Shown here: piece by piece, positions 1 to 9,700 of the stretch | Numbering within the stretch: the first letter of the stretch is position 1 | How the letters are laid out: the number at the start of each line of letters is the position of its first letter | Notes under the pieces: model-generated | Databases searched by the model: none | Told to the model about the DNA's origin: nothing | What the model saw: only the letters and a program-made list of their open reading frames with translations | Made by a program: the position numbers and the translations under genes | DNA from: Paroedura picta | Taxonomy: Eukaryota; Chordata; Lepidosauria; Squamata; Gekkonidae | Direction: 5' to 3' | DNA length: 64,000 bases | Assembly: GCF_049243985.1 (NCBI RefSeq) | Contig: NC_135384.1 | Location: 873,001-937,000 of the forward strand

Positions 1-426
1 CCCCACCCCCTCCCCACCCTGCACGGGAACGCCTTCCTTGCTGATTCAGAATGTCCTCTCGGTGCCTTCTGCAGAGGAAAAGTTCCAGGAAGGGGCAAAG
101 GAAGGATCCACGGGGAAGGAGAGTCACGAGACCTCTCGAACGCTGGCCTTGGACCCAGCCCTTCTGCCCCTGAAGCCAGGCGTCTGCTGCCCTTTGGGTG
201 CTGGAAGCACCCCTCAAACCGCACCTCTCTCTCACACGCGTTCTCATTGGGGAGTGCCGTGTGCCGTACGGAGGGTGCCACGGACCCCAGGCGTGGGAGG
301 GGGCAGGGCTTGGTGGCTGGGATTTCTGTCCCTGCCGGAAAGGCCCCATGGGAGGCGAGGAGGAGGGACGGGGCGTGGCCCCACGGATGACTGGCAGACA
401 CCCACTGGTCCTGCCAAGGTGCCCAC

Positions 427-535
427 CTGGATGCTGCAGCTACTCCGGTACACGGCGGGGGGCTGCCACTGGACGATCCCCTCGTGGTTCACCAAGACGT
501 TCACCATCAGAGCAATGTCAAAGACGCCATCGTTA
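427..535 (-). CDS. CHRNB1: CHRNB1 coding exon 5
   Basis: 109 bases. Acceptor CCCCCAG, donor GTGGGC. It encodes [19 protein letters not shown], then [17 protein letters not shown], ending just inside the Cys-loop at the place where the human exon also ends. Positions 1-426 are the following intron; no further coding exon is visible there. Confidence 0.94.
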
Positions 536-2572
536 CTGGGGGGGGGGAAGGGGGCAGAGAAGGCCATTAGCCTCCTGTGCAGAATTCGGTCAAGCGTTCC
601 TAGCTGGAGAAAAACTCCCCGGGGCCAGTGGCTCTCGATTCCTAACAAAATAGGCCATTGTGAGCTGGGCCTGGCGAATTTGTAGGCTGAATTGGGGCTC
701 TTGCAGCAACCAATCAGGGATCCCTTTGGGAGATTGGCCCCCCACCCGGAGGGAGCTGCATTTCCCCAGCCGGCTTCCGTCCCAGCTGGCAGAACGGCTC
801 ACTTGTTCATGAGGACGATATCCGGGATCCAGACTTTGTCAGAAAAAATCCGGACGGAGGTAATGCCCTCGTAATCCGCGGGGTCCCAGGTGAGCCGATA
901 GTCTGTCCAGGTCTGGAAACCGGGGAGAGAAAGAGATGCTGGTTCGTGTCGAGAGTCACCGGGATTTGGCCAGAGCTGTGGGGCAGGAGGCCTCCTGTGG
1001 GGCACTCAGGGGGTGGCTGTCCGGGCTGGCAGGCCGTCTTTGCCACCACACACCGTCGACCCTGTTCCTGTTTCACACGCGGCAGAAGGGCAGCGGCAAA
1101 ACTCGCCTTTCAGTCTCAGCACCCCCAAGGGGTCTCCAGTCCCCTACTGTCCCATCAAAGAAAAATCGGTTTCTGCACTACAAACTCCACCCCAATATTC
1201 TGGTTTCTCCAGGCCTTTCACTAAAACAAACCCAGCCGGGGCCAGGAAATCAGATGTGAGATAAAGAGAGAACCAGATGTGTGCGGGAGGCTCTCAAGTT
1301 CCACAAACCGCAGCCTCAGGCCTCCCGCTCCCTCTCTGGAAATGAGGGATCCCCGGGAGAATCTTATTAGAAAGCCCAGCAGCCCAGAGGGATCAAGAGG
1401 CAGCACCCCCACAGCCACCCGGAGGATCCTTGGAGGGGTCAGGCAGGGGGTCAGACTGATCCAGAGCTGCCTCTGTGTTGGCGGGACACAGCCAGGCTGT
1501 GAGGTTCACCCACTAGATCCAGGTAGACCTTGGTCGTCAGCTGTTCGTTTTTTTCATCCTAAAAAGAAAATCCCAAAGAGAGTTCAGGGTGGCGATCTTT
1601 CTGGGGGGCACAACCCCCGGGCTCACTGGCAGGGGGGCCCAATGGTTCTGGGCCAGCCAGTGTGTGGAGTTGGCCAGAAGGGAAGGCGGAAGGGGGGAAA
1701 CGGCTGCAGTTTGAGGTGTGGGGGCTGTGGGGTGGGGGTGGGGGGGCGGGCGGGTCTCCTCCACAGAGAGGGGCATAAACAAAGCGGCCTGTTGCCTTTG
1801 TAGCCCTCTCCTGGATTGCTCAGCTATTAATAGCTGGAGGGAGACCTCAGCTGTTGTCTTTGCTGCTGCTGCTGCTGCCTTTCAGCCCCGCCCCGTCCCC
1901 AAATTCCTCCTGCCGCTGAGTGGAGCCCTGGCCTCGCTGTCTCCCCCTGCAGTTGCCTGGTGGAATTCCTGCCAAGGGAAAGGGGGGCTGTGCCGCCCTC
2001 TACTGGCCACGCCGGGTTCTGACGGGCAGCCCCTTTCCCCCTGGGACCAGCTTCCGGATCCACGTCCTCAAGGCACTTGCTCCACAGTAGAACTCACTCA
2101 CCACACTGATGAGCTGCGAGAGGGACATCCCGATGCGGATGGGGACCCTGTCGCGGAGACCGCGGGCCGGGCGCACCGTCGTGCTGTAGTTCCGGAAGAG
2201 CGCCTCCAGCAGACGCCCCTCTGTTTCGGAAGCGGTCACGGCTAGAGGGAGAACGCACGAGAGAGCCTTCCGGTGCAGTCGGCGCCCCTGCTGGCCTCCC
2301 CCACGGGGGCCCTTTTAGGCCCTGCGGCCCACAAGCAGCACGTTTCTGGCCAAGCGTTCTAGAACAGCCACGAAACATGCAGCCCAATTCCTTACGGGCC
2401 AGACACCCTACGGGGTCTTGCAGACTTCGGGAAGGTTGCGGGAGATCCCTGTTGCTTCCCCAGCCCCACCCCCAGGTGCCCCTGGCAGAAGCAGACGGGC
2501 CACACCGACAACACGCTTACCTCCTACGGAGAGTGCCCACAGGAGCCCCCACAACGCGGACCGGGGGGACAT
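427..2572 (-). CDS. CHRNB1: Nicotinic acetylcholine receptor subunit beta-1, 5' part (five coding exons, gene continues past left edge)
   Basis: Muscle-type nicotinic receptor subunit, a ligand-gated cation channel subunit of the neuromuscular junction. The coding exons on the minus strand are 2521-2572, 2102-2241, 1514-1558, 803-912 and 427-535, all with GT/AG borders and matching phases (1, 0, 0, 2, 0). They give 152 residues: signal peptide starting [17 protein letters not shown], then [28 protein letters not shown] (the loop-D tryptophan region), [14 protein letters not shown], and [14 protein letters not shown], which carries the first cysteine of the Cys-loop. Human CHRNB1 has very similar blocks at each place, and exon 3 is the expected 45-base exon. 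The next exon, which should encode the second Cys-loop cysteine, lies outside the window. FGF11 lies next to it on the same strand, as in mammals. Orthology is supported by both sequence and neighbours. Confidence 0.95.
803..912 (-). CDS. CHRNB1: CHRNB1 coding exon 4
   Basis: 110 bases between a TTTCCAG acceptor and a GTGAGC donor. It encodes [19 protein letters not shown], then [17 protein letters not shown], the loop D/loop A region of the ligand-binding domain. It ends in phase 2, completed by the first T of exon 5. Confidence 0.95.
1514..1558 (-). CDS. CHRNB1: CHRNB1 coding exon 3 (45 bases)
   Basis: Exactly 45 bases, encoding [15 protein letters not shown], close to human NEKDEEMSTKVYLDL. 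Acceptor TTTTTAG, donor GTGGGT. This short exon is a hallmark of nicotinic receptor genes. Confidence 0.93.
1824..1853. promoter_or_regulatory. Possible muscle regulatory module: MEF2 site plus E-box in CHRNB1 intron 2
   Basis: CTATTAATAG at 1824-1833 is a palindromic match to the MEF2 consensus CTA(A/T)4TAG. CAGCTG at 1848-1853 is a canonical myogenic bHLH E-box, 14 bases away. Both lie in the second intron of a muscle-specific gene. Such paired sites are typical of muscle enhancers; activity here is inferred. Confidence 0.5.
1991..2009 (-). promoter_or_regulatory. CTCF-type binding motif in CHRNB1 intron 2
   Basis: The minus strand reads TGGCCAGTAGAGGGCGGCA, which fits the 19-position CTCF consensus (YDRCCASYAGRKGGCRSYV) at every position. 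Binding in vivo is inferred. Confidence 0.6.
2102..2241 (-). CDS. CHRNB1: CHRNB1 coding exon 2
   Basis: Acceptor TCTAG before 2241, donor GTGAGT after 2102. It encodes the start of the mature extracellular domain ([13 protein letters not shown], then [15 protein letters not shown], then SLSQLISV). It contains an N-Y-S glycosylation sequon that I do not recall in the human protein. Confidence 0.93.
2521..2572 (-). CDS. CHRNB1: CHRNB1 coding exon 1
   Basis: ATG at 2572 begins a hydrophobic signal peptide ([17 protein letters not shown]). The exon ends after 17 codons plus one base at a GTAAGC donor. The start is chosen because it opens the signal peptide and joins in phase to exon 2. Confidence 0.9.
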
Positions 2573-2800
2573 GTCCTCCGCACGCTGCTGGACGGAGAGG
2601 CGCCTGGTGGCCACCCCCTTCCCATTGATGCCAGCAGCCGTCCAGCCAGGGCAAGGGGAAGGGGTCAGAGGAAACGGTCTAGAGTTACCAAAGGCACTCG
2701 GCAGCTGCTGAAGGGCTTCCGGCCGGCCACCTGTTCCCCCAGAGAAGGCTGCCCGGCCCTCTTTGGCTGCCGATTCCCCCGGAGTCAGAGCCCTGCCTGC
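2573..2800 (-). promoter_or_regulatory. CHRNB1: CHRNB1 proximal promoter and 5' UTR region
   Basis: This is the sequence just upstream of the CHRNB1 start codon. It has no obvious TATA box. A CAGCTG E-box sits at 2702-2707, about 130 bases from the ATG, which suits control by myogenic bHLH factors as known for muscle receptor subunit genes. The transcription start is not determined. Confidence 0.4.
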
Positions 2801-3039
2801 TTTGCAGCTACCCACCCACTCACCCCCGACAGTGGCTCCCTGGGGCCGAAGGTGGAGCTGGGCCAGATCCCTGCTCCCCTCAAACTCTGCAGCCCTGGAG
2901 TCAACCTCTGTCTGGGGCTGGAGCAGCCCATGCCCCATCCCTGGGACGGGCCAAGCAGAGCCCTCAGGGCCAGAGTGGAAGGCCTTCTGGATCCCTGGGG
3001 CCAATCACTCCGTTGGGACTTGCAGCAGCCGTGGAGACG

Positions 3040-3125
3040 AGAGCCCAAGTAGTGCAGCAGTTGATGTTGGACTAGGATCCGAGAGCCCTGGGTTCGAATC
3101 CCCCCCCTCGGCCATAGACACTTAG
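3040..3125 (+). repeat. tRNA-derived SINE fragment
   Basis: A tRNA-like promoter is visible: an A-box-like stretch (GTAGTGCAGCAGTTGATG) and about 35 bases later a B box (GGTTCGAATCCCC). The tail is not clear. It is too degenerate to be a tRNA gene. Confidence 0.6.
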
Positions 3126-3310
3126 CATCATAGAGTTGGGGGGCTCCTTTCTGGAGGACCCCAGCAGGCATTCAGGCCCTTCCCTGTCTGGTCCTTTGTA
3201 GAAAGGACTGGGAAAGGAGCTGAGGAACCTGAATCCCGGATCTGGAGCCCACCCATTCACCCCGGAGAGAAGCACCAAGACAAGCCGTGTAGAATAATAG
3301 AAATGTTCTG

Positions 3311-3316
3311 TTTATT
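3311..3316 (-). terminator. FGF11: Candidate poly(A) signal for FGF11
   Basis: AATAAA on the minus strand, followed downstream (about 3240-3290) by a GT-rich stretch. If used, the FGF11 3' UTR would be about 3.3 kb and end about 0.7 kb from the CHRNB1 start codon. In humans the two genes are also nearly adjacent. Not proven. Confidence 0.4.
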
Positions 3317-4414
3317 TCCAGTATGCAGGACTTTGGGGGGGGGGGGTTGAGGGGTTGAGGGACCCAGATTCAGAAGGGGGGTGTTATTGCTGAGAGAGCG
3401 CCTTATTCTCATGCGGGGAGCCAAAGGCAGAGGGCCTCCCGGGATTATTGCTTTCTGTGCTGGCAAAAGGGTGGGGGGGAGGAAAGGGGGCGGGCTAGAG
3501 GACCCCAGCCCTGGAAAGGAGCCCCTTGGGAAGAGAGCTGCTCTGATCCCGCAAGACCACATTTTGGGGCAAGAATCGAAAGCTCTCAGGTTGCCCTTTG
3601 AGCTCCAAAGGGATGGGATGAGGGGAGCCGAATCTTTGCAAAATTCGGTCTGATATTGAAAATGTTTACTATTTTCCTGCTTTAGGGACCAGGGCAGGGG
3701 GGGAGGATGCCAAGAAGGCAGAGCTGAAGTCTCCCCCCCACGGATCCTGGGCTGAGGCATCAAGGTGGCATCAGGGAGACAGATGGACCGAGTAAGAGAG
3801 AATGCACATTTCTAGAGTCCCAGCGGTGTCCAGAAAGGTCCAAGTGGACTGGCTGAGGCTGGAGTCACTGCCCAGAGGCCGGCCAGGACAACCACCTGTG
3901 TGGCTTCTGGCCCTGGAAGCCCTCCGAGGGCCTCTCCCCAAAAGTGAGCCGTGACTCTCAGCACTGCCCACTGCATCTGCTGCCCCCTGGCCAGAGCGTG
4001 GAAGTGAAGGAGAGGGGGGGGAGCCCAGGGCAGCTACGCAGAGGCAGGCAGGCCACGCACACCTCACTTGGCCTGCAGGGGACTTGGCCAATCAGAAGCC
4101 TTTGGAAAGCGCCCCCAGCTTCCCCCCTGAGCAGAGGCGTCCCGGATGGGCACGCCCCAGAATCAGAACGGGAGCACGTGACTTTGCTGGGGCAGCTCCT
4201 GGGGCCCTGCGGGGAAATCTTTGGGACCGGCAGGTGATTCCTGAGCCAGAAGGGGTCATGCAGCCGAGGTCAAGGGGGGACTTCTGCCCCTCTGCAGAGG
4301 AACCGGTGGGGAGTGGGTGCCTCTTGCCGAGGGGGGGGGGTTTGCTTTCCCTGGTGGCTGGCCTTTCCCATGCACATCGCACCTTGCCCCCCAAATAAAA
4401 AAGCCTTGAGATTA

Positions 4415-4589
4415 GGGTTACCAGCCTCCAGGTGAGGCCTGGAAGCTCCTGGAATTTCATCTGATCTCCAGCTGCCAGAGAATGGTCCCATTGGGGAAGA
4501 TGGCTTCTTGGGGGGGGGGTCTTGTATTGTCACTTTCTGAGGCTCCACCCTCAAATACCCAGGAATTACCCACCCTGGAATTGGCAACC
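4415..4589 (+). mobile_element. Short inverted-repeat element (MITE-like), copy 1
   Basis: Starts GGGTTACCAGCCTCCAGGTG and ends CCTGGAATTGGCAACC, imperfect inverted ends around a body with the phrase CTGATCTCCAGCTGCCAGAGA. Related copies occur near 29758, 31760, 49014, 52495 and 54640, so this is a dispersed family. It has no coding capacity and resembles a non-autonomous DNA transposon. Confidence 0.65.
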
Positions 4590-5325
4590 GTGTTGTGTAA
4601 CCTCAGCAGAGACCGCGTAGAATTCCTGAGTCCGCAAGAACCCTGTAGCCAATTGATGAGGGGAAATGGGGCGTCTTCCTGGACTTTGCAGTGTGTGTGG
4701 GGGGGGATGCCTCCCCCGCTCTGTTCTGTTTCCATCGGCACCCGGCTCAGCCCAGGAGGCAATCGGGAGCTCAAAGCCAAAGGGGGACCACGGTGGAGGG
4801 GCTGCCAGGTGACCGAGGGGCCCCCAACTTTCATGAAACTGCAAACCCCTTTGGAATTTCTGAGGGGTGAGAAGCATCACCCCAAAATGGCTGCCTCTGG
4901 AGGCAGAGCCAGACAGGACTTCCCTCCTCACACCTCCTGAGGAGAACCTGAAGGGGAAACGGAGCCACACAGCGACGAAGAGAAGCAAGGCTTGACACCC
5001 ACCCCCCCTAAAGGTTTCTTCCCAGTGTCTGCGGTCTGGTCTCCACTGATCCCTCCCCACCCCACAAGGATGTCCCTCCCAAGGCCCCTGTACTATTGGC
5101 TTCCCCTCCCAACCCCTCCCTGTTAAATTCATCACCTGTACAGATGGGCATACGGCAGAGCTGGGCATACTGGGATGTGGAGGGCGGGAGGGGTGCAGAG
5201 TTTTATGGCATGCACCCCCCCTCCAGTTATTAGCTACTGTCGCCCCCCCCTCCCCTCTGGATTCCCGCACACCAAGGGGATCCTTGCGACAAGCACATGA
5301 ACCTTAAGAGGTCCTGCTACTCCAA

Positions 5326-5929
5326 GTCGCCACTCAGTGGCCAAATACAGGTATTGCAGGTCAATGTATTTGTCCCCACATGAATGCCATGTCACCACCC
5401 AGTGGCCAAAAGGGGTATGACTATTCTTAGGGCCCTCTTCTCCCAGTTTCCATGAAAGGTCTTCAGTCCTGATAGCAGATTCCTGGCTCCTGGTGGCTGA
5501 CAGGAGGAGTGCCGTCTTGCTGGGGAGGGCACGATCCGGCATAATAGGCATTCTTTTATAACCCGACTGTCCTGCACTGGCGTTGCACTTCTTGTGTTGC
5601 AGCAGAAACGATGGGAAGGAGTTCGATGTTCTTCCAATGAGTCAATATTGAAGGAAAAAAGGTTCCAGTTCTTAAAACTGCTCCACCAGAACAATAAGTG
5701 ATTATAGTTTTGGGAAAGTCATGCCCTCCCTTTGGGTCCTGAGATGACCAAGCGGAGCCTCCAGTGGCTGAGTTAGGAAACCAGCACTGGATCTGGTGCC
5801 CCTTTCTCCAAGGAACCTTGTTTGTCAACAGCTGCCGCTTTCTGCAATTCTGCAACAGCATCTTTCTCTCTCTCTTTCAACCAGACTCCCGAACAGGACA
5901 ATGTCCCCACCCAGTGGCCAAAAACAGTA
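5326..5929 (+). repeat. Three copies of a ~25-base motif containing CAGTGGCCAAA
   Basis: The motif reads roughly GTC(G/A/C)CCACYCAGTGGCCAAA and then a loosely similar stretch ending in GTA. Copies start at 5326, 5391 and 5903, all in the same direction. The rest of the region does not match a repeat family I recognise. Confidence 0.55.
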
Positions 5930-6266
5930 CAGCAGTAAACTTTAAAAAAAATTAATTTTTGAAATGGAAGCTCTTTCCCCCGCAGTAGAACGAGAGACAA
6001 GCCATCGCTTCCCACCGGCTTGGTGCAGTCACACTTTTTCCAGCCTGCTTCCTCCTGGTGAGGAATTAGAACTCGTGTCACCGGAACCACAGAAGCACCG
6101 TATTGCGACAACTGGCTTGCATGGAAGACGGAAGAGATTGTTTTGCTATGTCCGTTGTATCCCTGACAGATGCAACCACTTCTGCCCTACACTGGGCAGA
6201 GAGCCTGCCGTGGACTACTCAGTTTGAATGGCAGGCCCCTGCTGCCCCGGATCAGCATCATAACGC

Positions 6267-6285
6267 TTCTGCCCCCTGGAGGCTG
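6267..6285 (-). promoter_or_regulatory. CTCF-like motif (two mismatches)
   Basis: The minus strand contains CCTCCAGGGGGCAGAAG, agreeing with the CTCF consensus at 17 of 19 positions. Weaker than the 1991 site. Confidence 0.3.
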
Positions 6286-6585
6286 GAGCCCGTATTGCAC
6301 CTATGGCTTGAAATGGAAGACTCTTACTGTAGCTTCTTTTCCTCCATCCACAGAGAGGAAAAGTCTGTAGTCTGTAATCCTTCCCCTCCTGGAAGATTTA
6401 AAAGTCCCACTGCTCGAACACAAGAGAGGAAAGTTGGGGGGGGCACATCCTGAGAAAAAAAGAGTAAGTGGAAAGGGTCAGTCCAGACAGTGGCCTGGAG
6501 TGCAGCTGCGGGGGGGCGAGTGCCTGGGATACACGCAGGAGGAGAGGGGGGGCGGAGGAAGAGGATGCACCCCCCACCCTCGGGG

Positions 6586-6707
6586 CTACGTGGCTTCAGC
6601 CTTGGAGATCTCTTTGATGGCCGGGGCAGCTGCATCTTCCTCCTCGCCCTTCTTGGACAGGACTGACTCCACGACATTGTGCAGGGACGGCTCGCGATAC
6701 AACGCCA
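6586..6707 (-). CDS. FGF11: FGF11 coding exon 5 with stop
   Basis: Acceptor TTCGCAG; encodes [17 protein letters not shown] and then a Lys/Glu/Ala-rich tail, stop TAG at 6586-6588. The YREPSLH motif is shared with other FHFs. The tail is not like the short Pro-rich human FGF11 ending. Confidence 0.9.
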
Positions 6708-9700
6708 CTGCGAAAGACGGAAAGGGGGGGAATGAGAACGGGGCAAGGATCGGGGCCCTGGCACCCGTGGAAACCCCAGCCGATGGGGACACGATCCTGC
6801 GTTAACTGCTGGGAAATTAAACTCCTTGGCTGGCCTGCATTTCCAGAAGGCCAGTCCGAAAACAGGAGTCGCGTGGAAGAGGACACAAGGGAGAGCCTGG
6901 ATGAAGGCTAAGTGAGCCCCTAACCGGCACAGGGCTGTGCAAGAGGGCATTTGCACATGAGGAGCTGTGCAAGGGGGCACGTTGTCTCCATGAGGATCGG
7001 GGCCCAATGCTCACCTTCCAGGAGTTTGGGGAGGAAGTGAGCAGCGGCTTTGGTCTTCTTGACTCGGTTTCCTTTCATCACCTGCCCGTCTTTGTTGATG
7101 CCCAGAAACCACGACCGCCCTGACTCCCGCTGCCGGTACAGAGTGGAGGAATACATCACGTAGTAGTTCTCAAAGACGCACTCCTTGAAGCGGCACTCGG
7201 CGGTGAAGTGAGCCTGGAGGAGAGAAGAGAAGCGGGTCAAGCCCACCCTGGCCTCAAGGCAGAACCGCGGAAGGCAGATCTCATGGGCAGGAGAGAACAA
7301 AGCCTCGGAAGGAAGAGATGGGAGAGACAGGACTCCAGAGGGCTCTCCCATTGGCTTTTATGAGGGGGGGGTCCCATTTGGACGCGAGATCTAATCTTCC
7401 CTCTATGATGAATGGCCCTGCGGGATTAGACCAGGGAGGTCCATGCAGTCCAGCCTCCCGTCTCCCACAGGGGCCAGGCAGGTCCCCGGAAGAAGGACGA
7501 CAGGGCAGAGAGGCCCGTTCCTTTGGGGAAGCCTCCTGGCTTTGGGATCCAGAGGCCGATGGCCTCTGCAGGTGGAGGTTCTCTTTTGCCACCAGGGCTG
7601 TAGCCACGGCTGGAGTTCTCCTTCGTGAATCTGCCTAATCCGCTTTTAAAGCCGGCTTTGCCGATGGCCATGGCTACAGCAAATAGAGCCTCTTGTGGTA
7701 AGGCAGCCGTCTGAAAGCTTTGCCCATAAGGCTGGGAGTTCAATCCCAGCAGCCGGCTCAAGGTTGACTCAGCCTTCCATCCTTCCGAGGTCGGTAAAAT
7801 GAGTACCCAGCTTGCTGGGGGGTAAACGGTAATGACTGGGGAAGGCACTGGCAAACCACCCCGTATTGAGTCTGCCATGAAAACGCTAGAGGGCGTCACC
7901 CCAAGGGTCAGACATGACTCGGTGCTTGCACAGGGGATACCTTTACCTTTACCTTTTATGGCTACAGCAAACGCTACGTTTTAATCAGCCACTGGGCAGA
8001 GAGGTCTGCCTGGGCCCACGTGTTCAACCCACTCCCCAAGGCAGGGGCATGCAACTGGCACCCGGCTCTTCCCCCCCCCCCCGCCAACATTTGGGGTGCC
8101 ATGAGAGGTGCCCACCACAAGGTGGCACTGCGCTATGGCCAATTCCAGGCAGGGGCTCCTGAAAAGGCCCAGAACTTGTGGGGCAGGGTGAGGAGGGGGG
8201 GGTTCCAGCCAGGATAACTGGGGTCGCGTCCCAGAATCGTGAGCTGAAAGGAGCCAAAGAAGCTATCATGGTGATGAGAGCAAAATGTCCCAGAGATGGT
8301 CCCCCCCCCAAGGCTTCTGCCTTCTGCCAAATTTCCTGCAAAAGCCATTTAATTGGCATTAAAAAGATCTCTTAAAAATGCCAGTGCATGGGGGGGGCAG
8401 CCTCTGCCAGGCTCCCCAAGTGGCTCTTCCCTCTCACCATGTCTGGTGCCGTCTCCCTCTCTGCTTGGCCTCCCGCTAAACGGGGGGGGACCCCAAGGAC
8501 AGGGGAGGGAGGGCAAGAGGGGACCACGCTCAGAGACAATCCATTCCTAAACAGAGAGCATTTGGACACCCAACTCCCTGTGGGGAGGGCACCCCATGGG
8601 ACCCACGCCTCTCCCCTGGCCTGGCCTGGCCTGCCCTCCGGAGCATGCTGGCCCCCTCTCCCGCCCCAGCCATGCCCAGCAAGGCCTCCTGGGCAGGACT
8701 CGCAGAGAGGAGGGGCCAGACGAAAGGGCGGGTGGAAGCAGCGCAGAGCTGAGCTCCCTTCTGGATCGGGGTCAGGGAGTTCTCTCCGGGGACGCCCCGT
8801 TAACCAGGGCAGCTTCTAATTGCAGCTCAGAGCGGGGGCGGGAGGGGGGAGGCAGAGAAGGTGGGGGTGTTGTGCAGAGAGGGAGAACAGCTCCGGAAAC
8901 CCCATTCCAATCCATGGCGGTCCCGTTCAGCTGTCTGGAGGATGGAGAACAGGCTGCTGGCCTACCCTGCAGGGCTGTTGGGAAGGCTGCAGCAAAACCC
9001 CTGCACTGAATATGCCCAGAAAATCCAAGCCCCCAGCACCAAAGAGAGGAGGCAGCGGCTGCCTGGGGGGTGCCCAGGGGCTCTCTCTGCTGCCCCTGGA
9101 TCCTGCTGGCAGGGGGATGGGGGGCAACCCCGTGGCCGGCTCCTCTCAGAAGCCAAGGCAGGACCTCCAGGGGCCAGGCAAGGGGTCCTTCCCTCGGGAT
9201 GCCCCCGTCTTGTTCTGGCTGAGCTCCTGTGCCTGCAGCCCAATGGGCAGAGCCCCTCAGCCAAGCCGTTCCCTGCTGCAAGGGCAGCATTTTGGGCCCC
9301 CTCACCAGGCCTCCTACCCCCAAACGCCCCCCCCCCCGGTGAACGGAGGCAGGGAAACTCACGGAGGTATAGAGATAGCCTTCGGCGTTCATGGCCACGT
9401 AGTGCCCCGATTTTGCGCTCTGGATGGCGACCACCCGCAGCCCCACTGGAATCAGGTTGAAGAGAGCTGTTGGCAAAGAGGGAGGCTCAGAGGCAGGCGG
9501 GGGGGGCATCAGGAGGCAGGGCCAGGGGGGCCAGGGAGGGCGGGGGCAGTGGGGGCTCCACAGGAGAGGGGGAGGGGGTCTGCAGGAGGGTCAGCGTTCC
9601 AGGCATTCTCCCCCAGGGGCTGCACCTTAGCCTGGAGATGCAGGTGTGCCCCCCTCTATGTCCCCAGGGGGAGGCCTCTCACTAAACGCTGCTAAAGAGG

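Larger units (their letters stand above)
2801..6585. other. CHRNB1-FGF11 interval: FGF11 3' UTR candidate with repeats
   Basis: No further coding gene is supported here. On the minus strand the interval follows the FGF11 stop codon and may be transcribed as a long 3' UTR up to the poly(A) signal near 3311. It contains a tRNA-like SINE (about 3040-3125), an inverted-repeat element copy (4415-4589), many G runs of eight or more, and a 25-base motif present three times (5326, 5391, 5903). Confidence 0.6.

Noticed and set aside
3040-3125. A tRNA gene
   Set aside because: Only the promoter boxes are tRNA-like; the cloverleaf arms do not pair. It is better read as a SINE head. The same applies to the other B-box hits.
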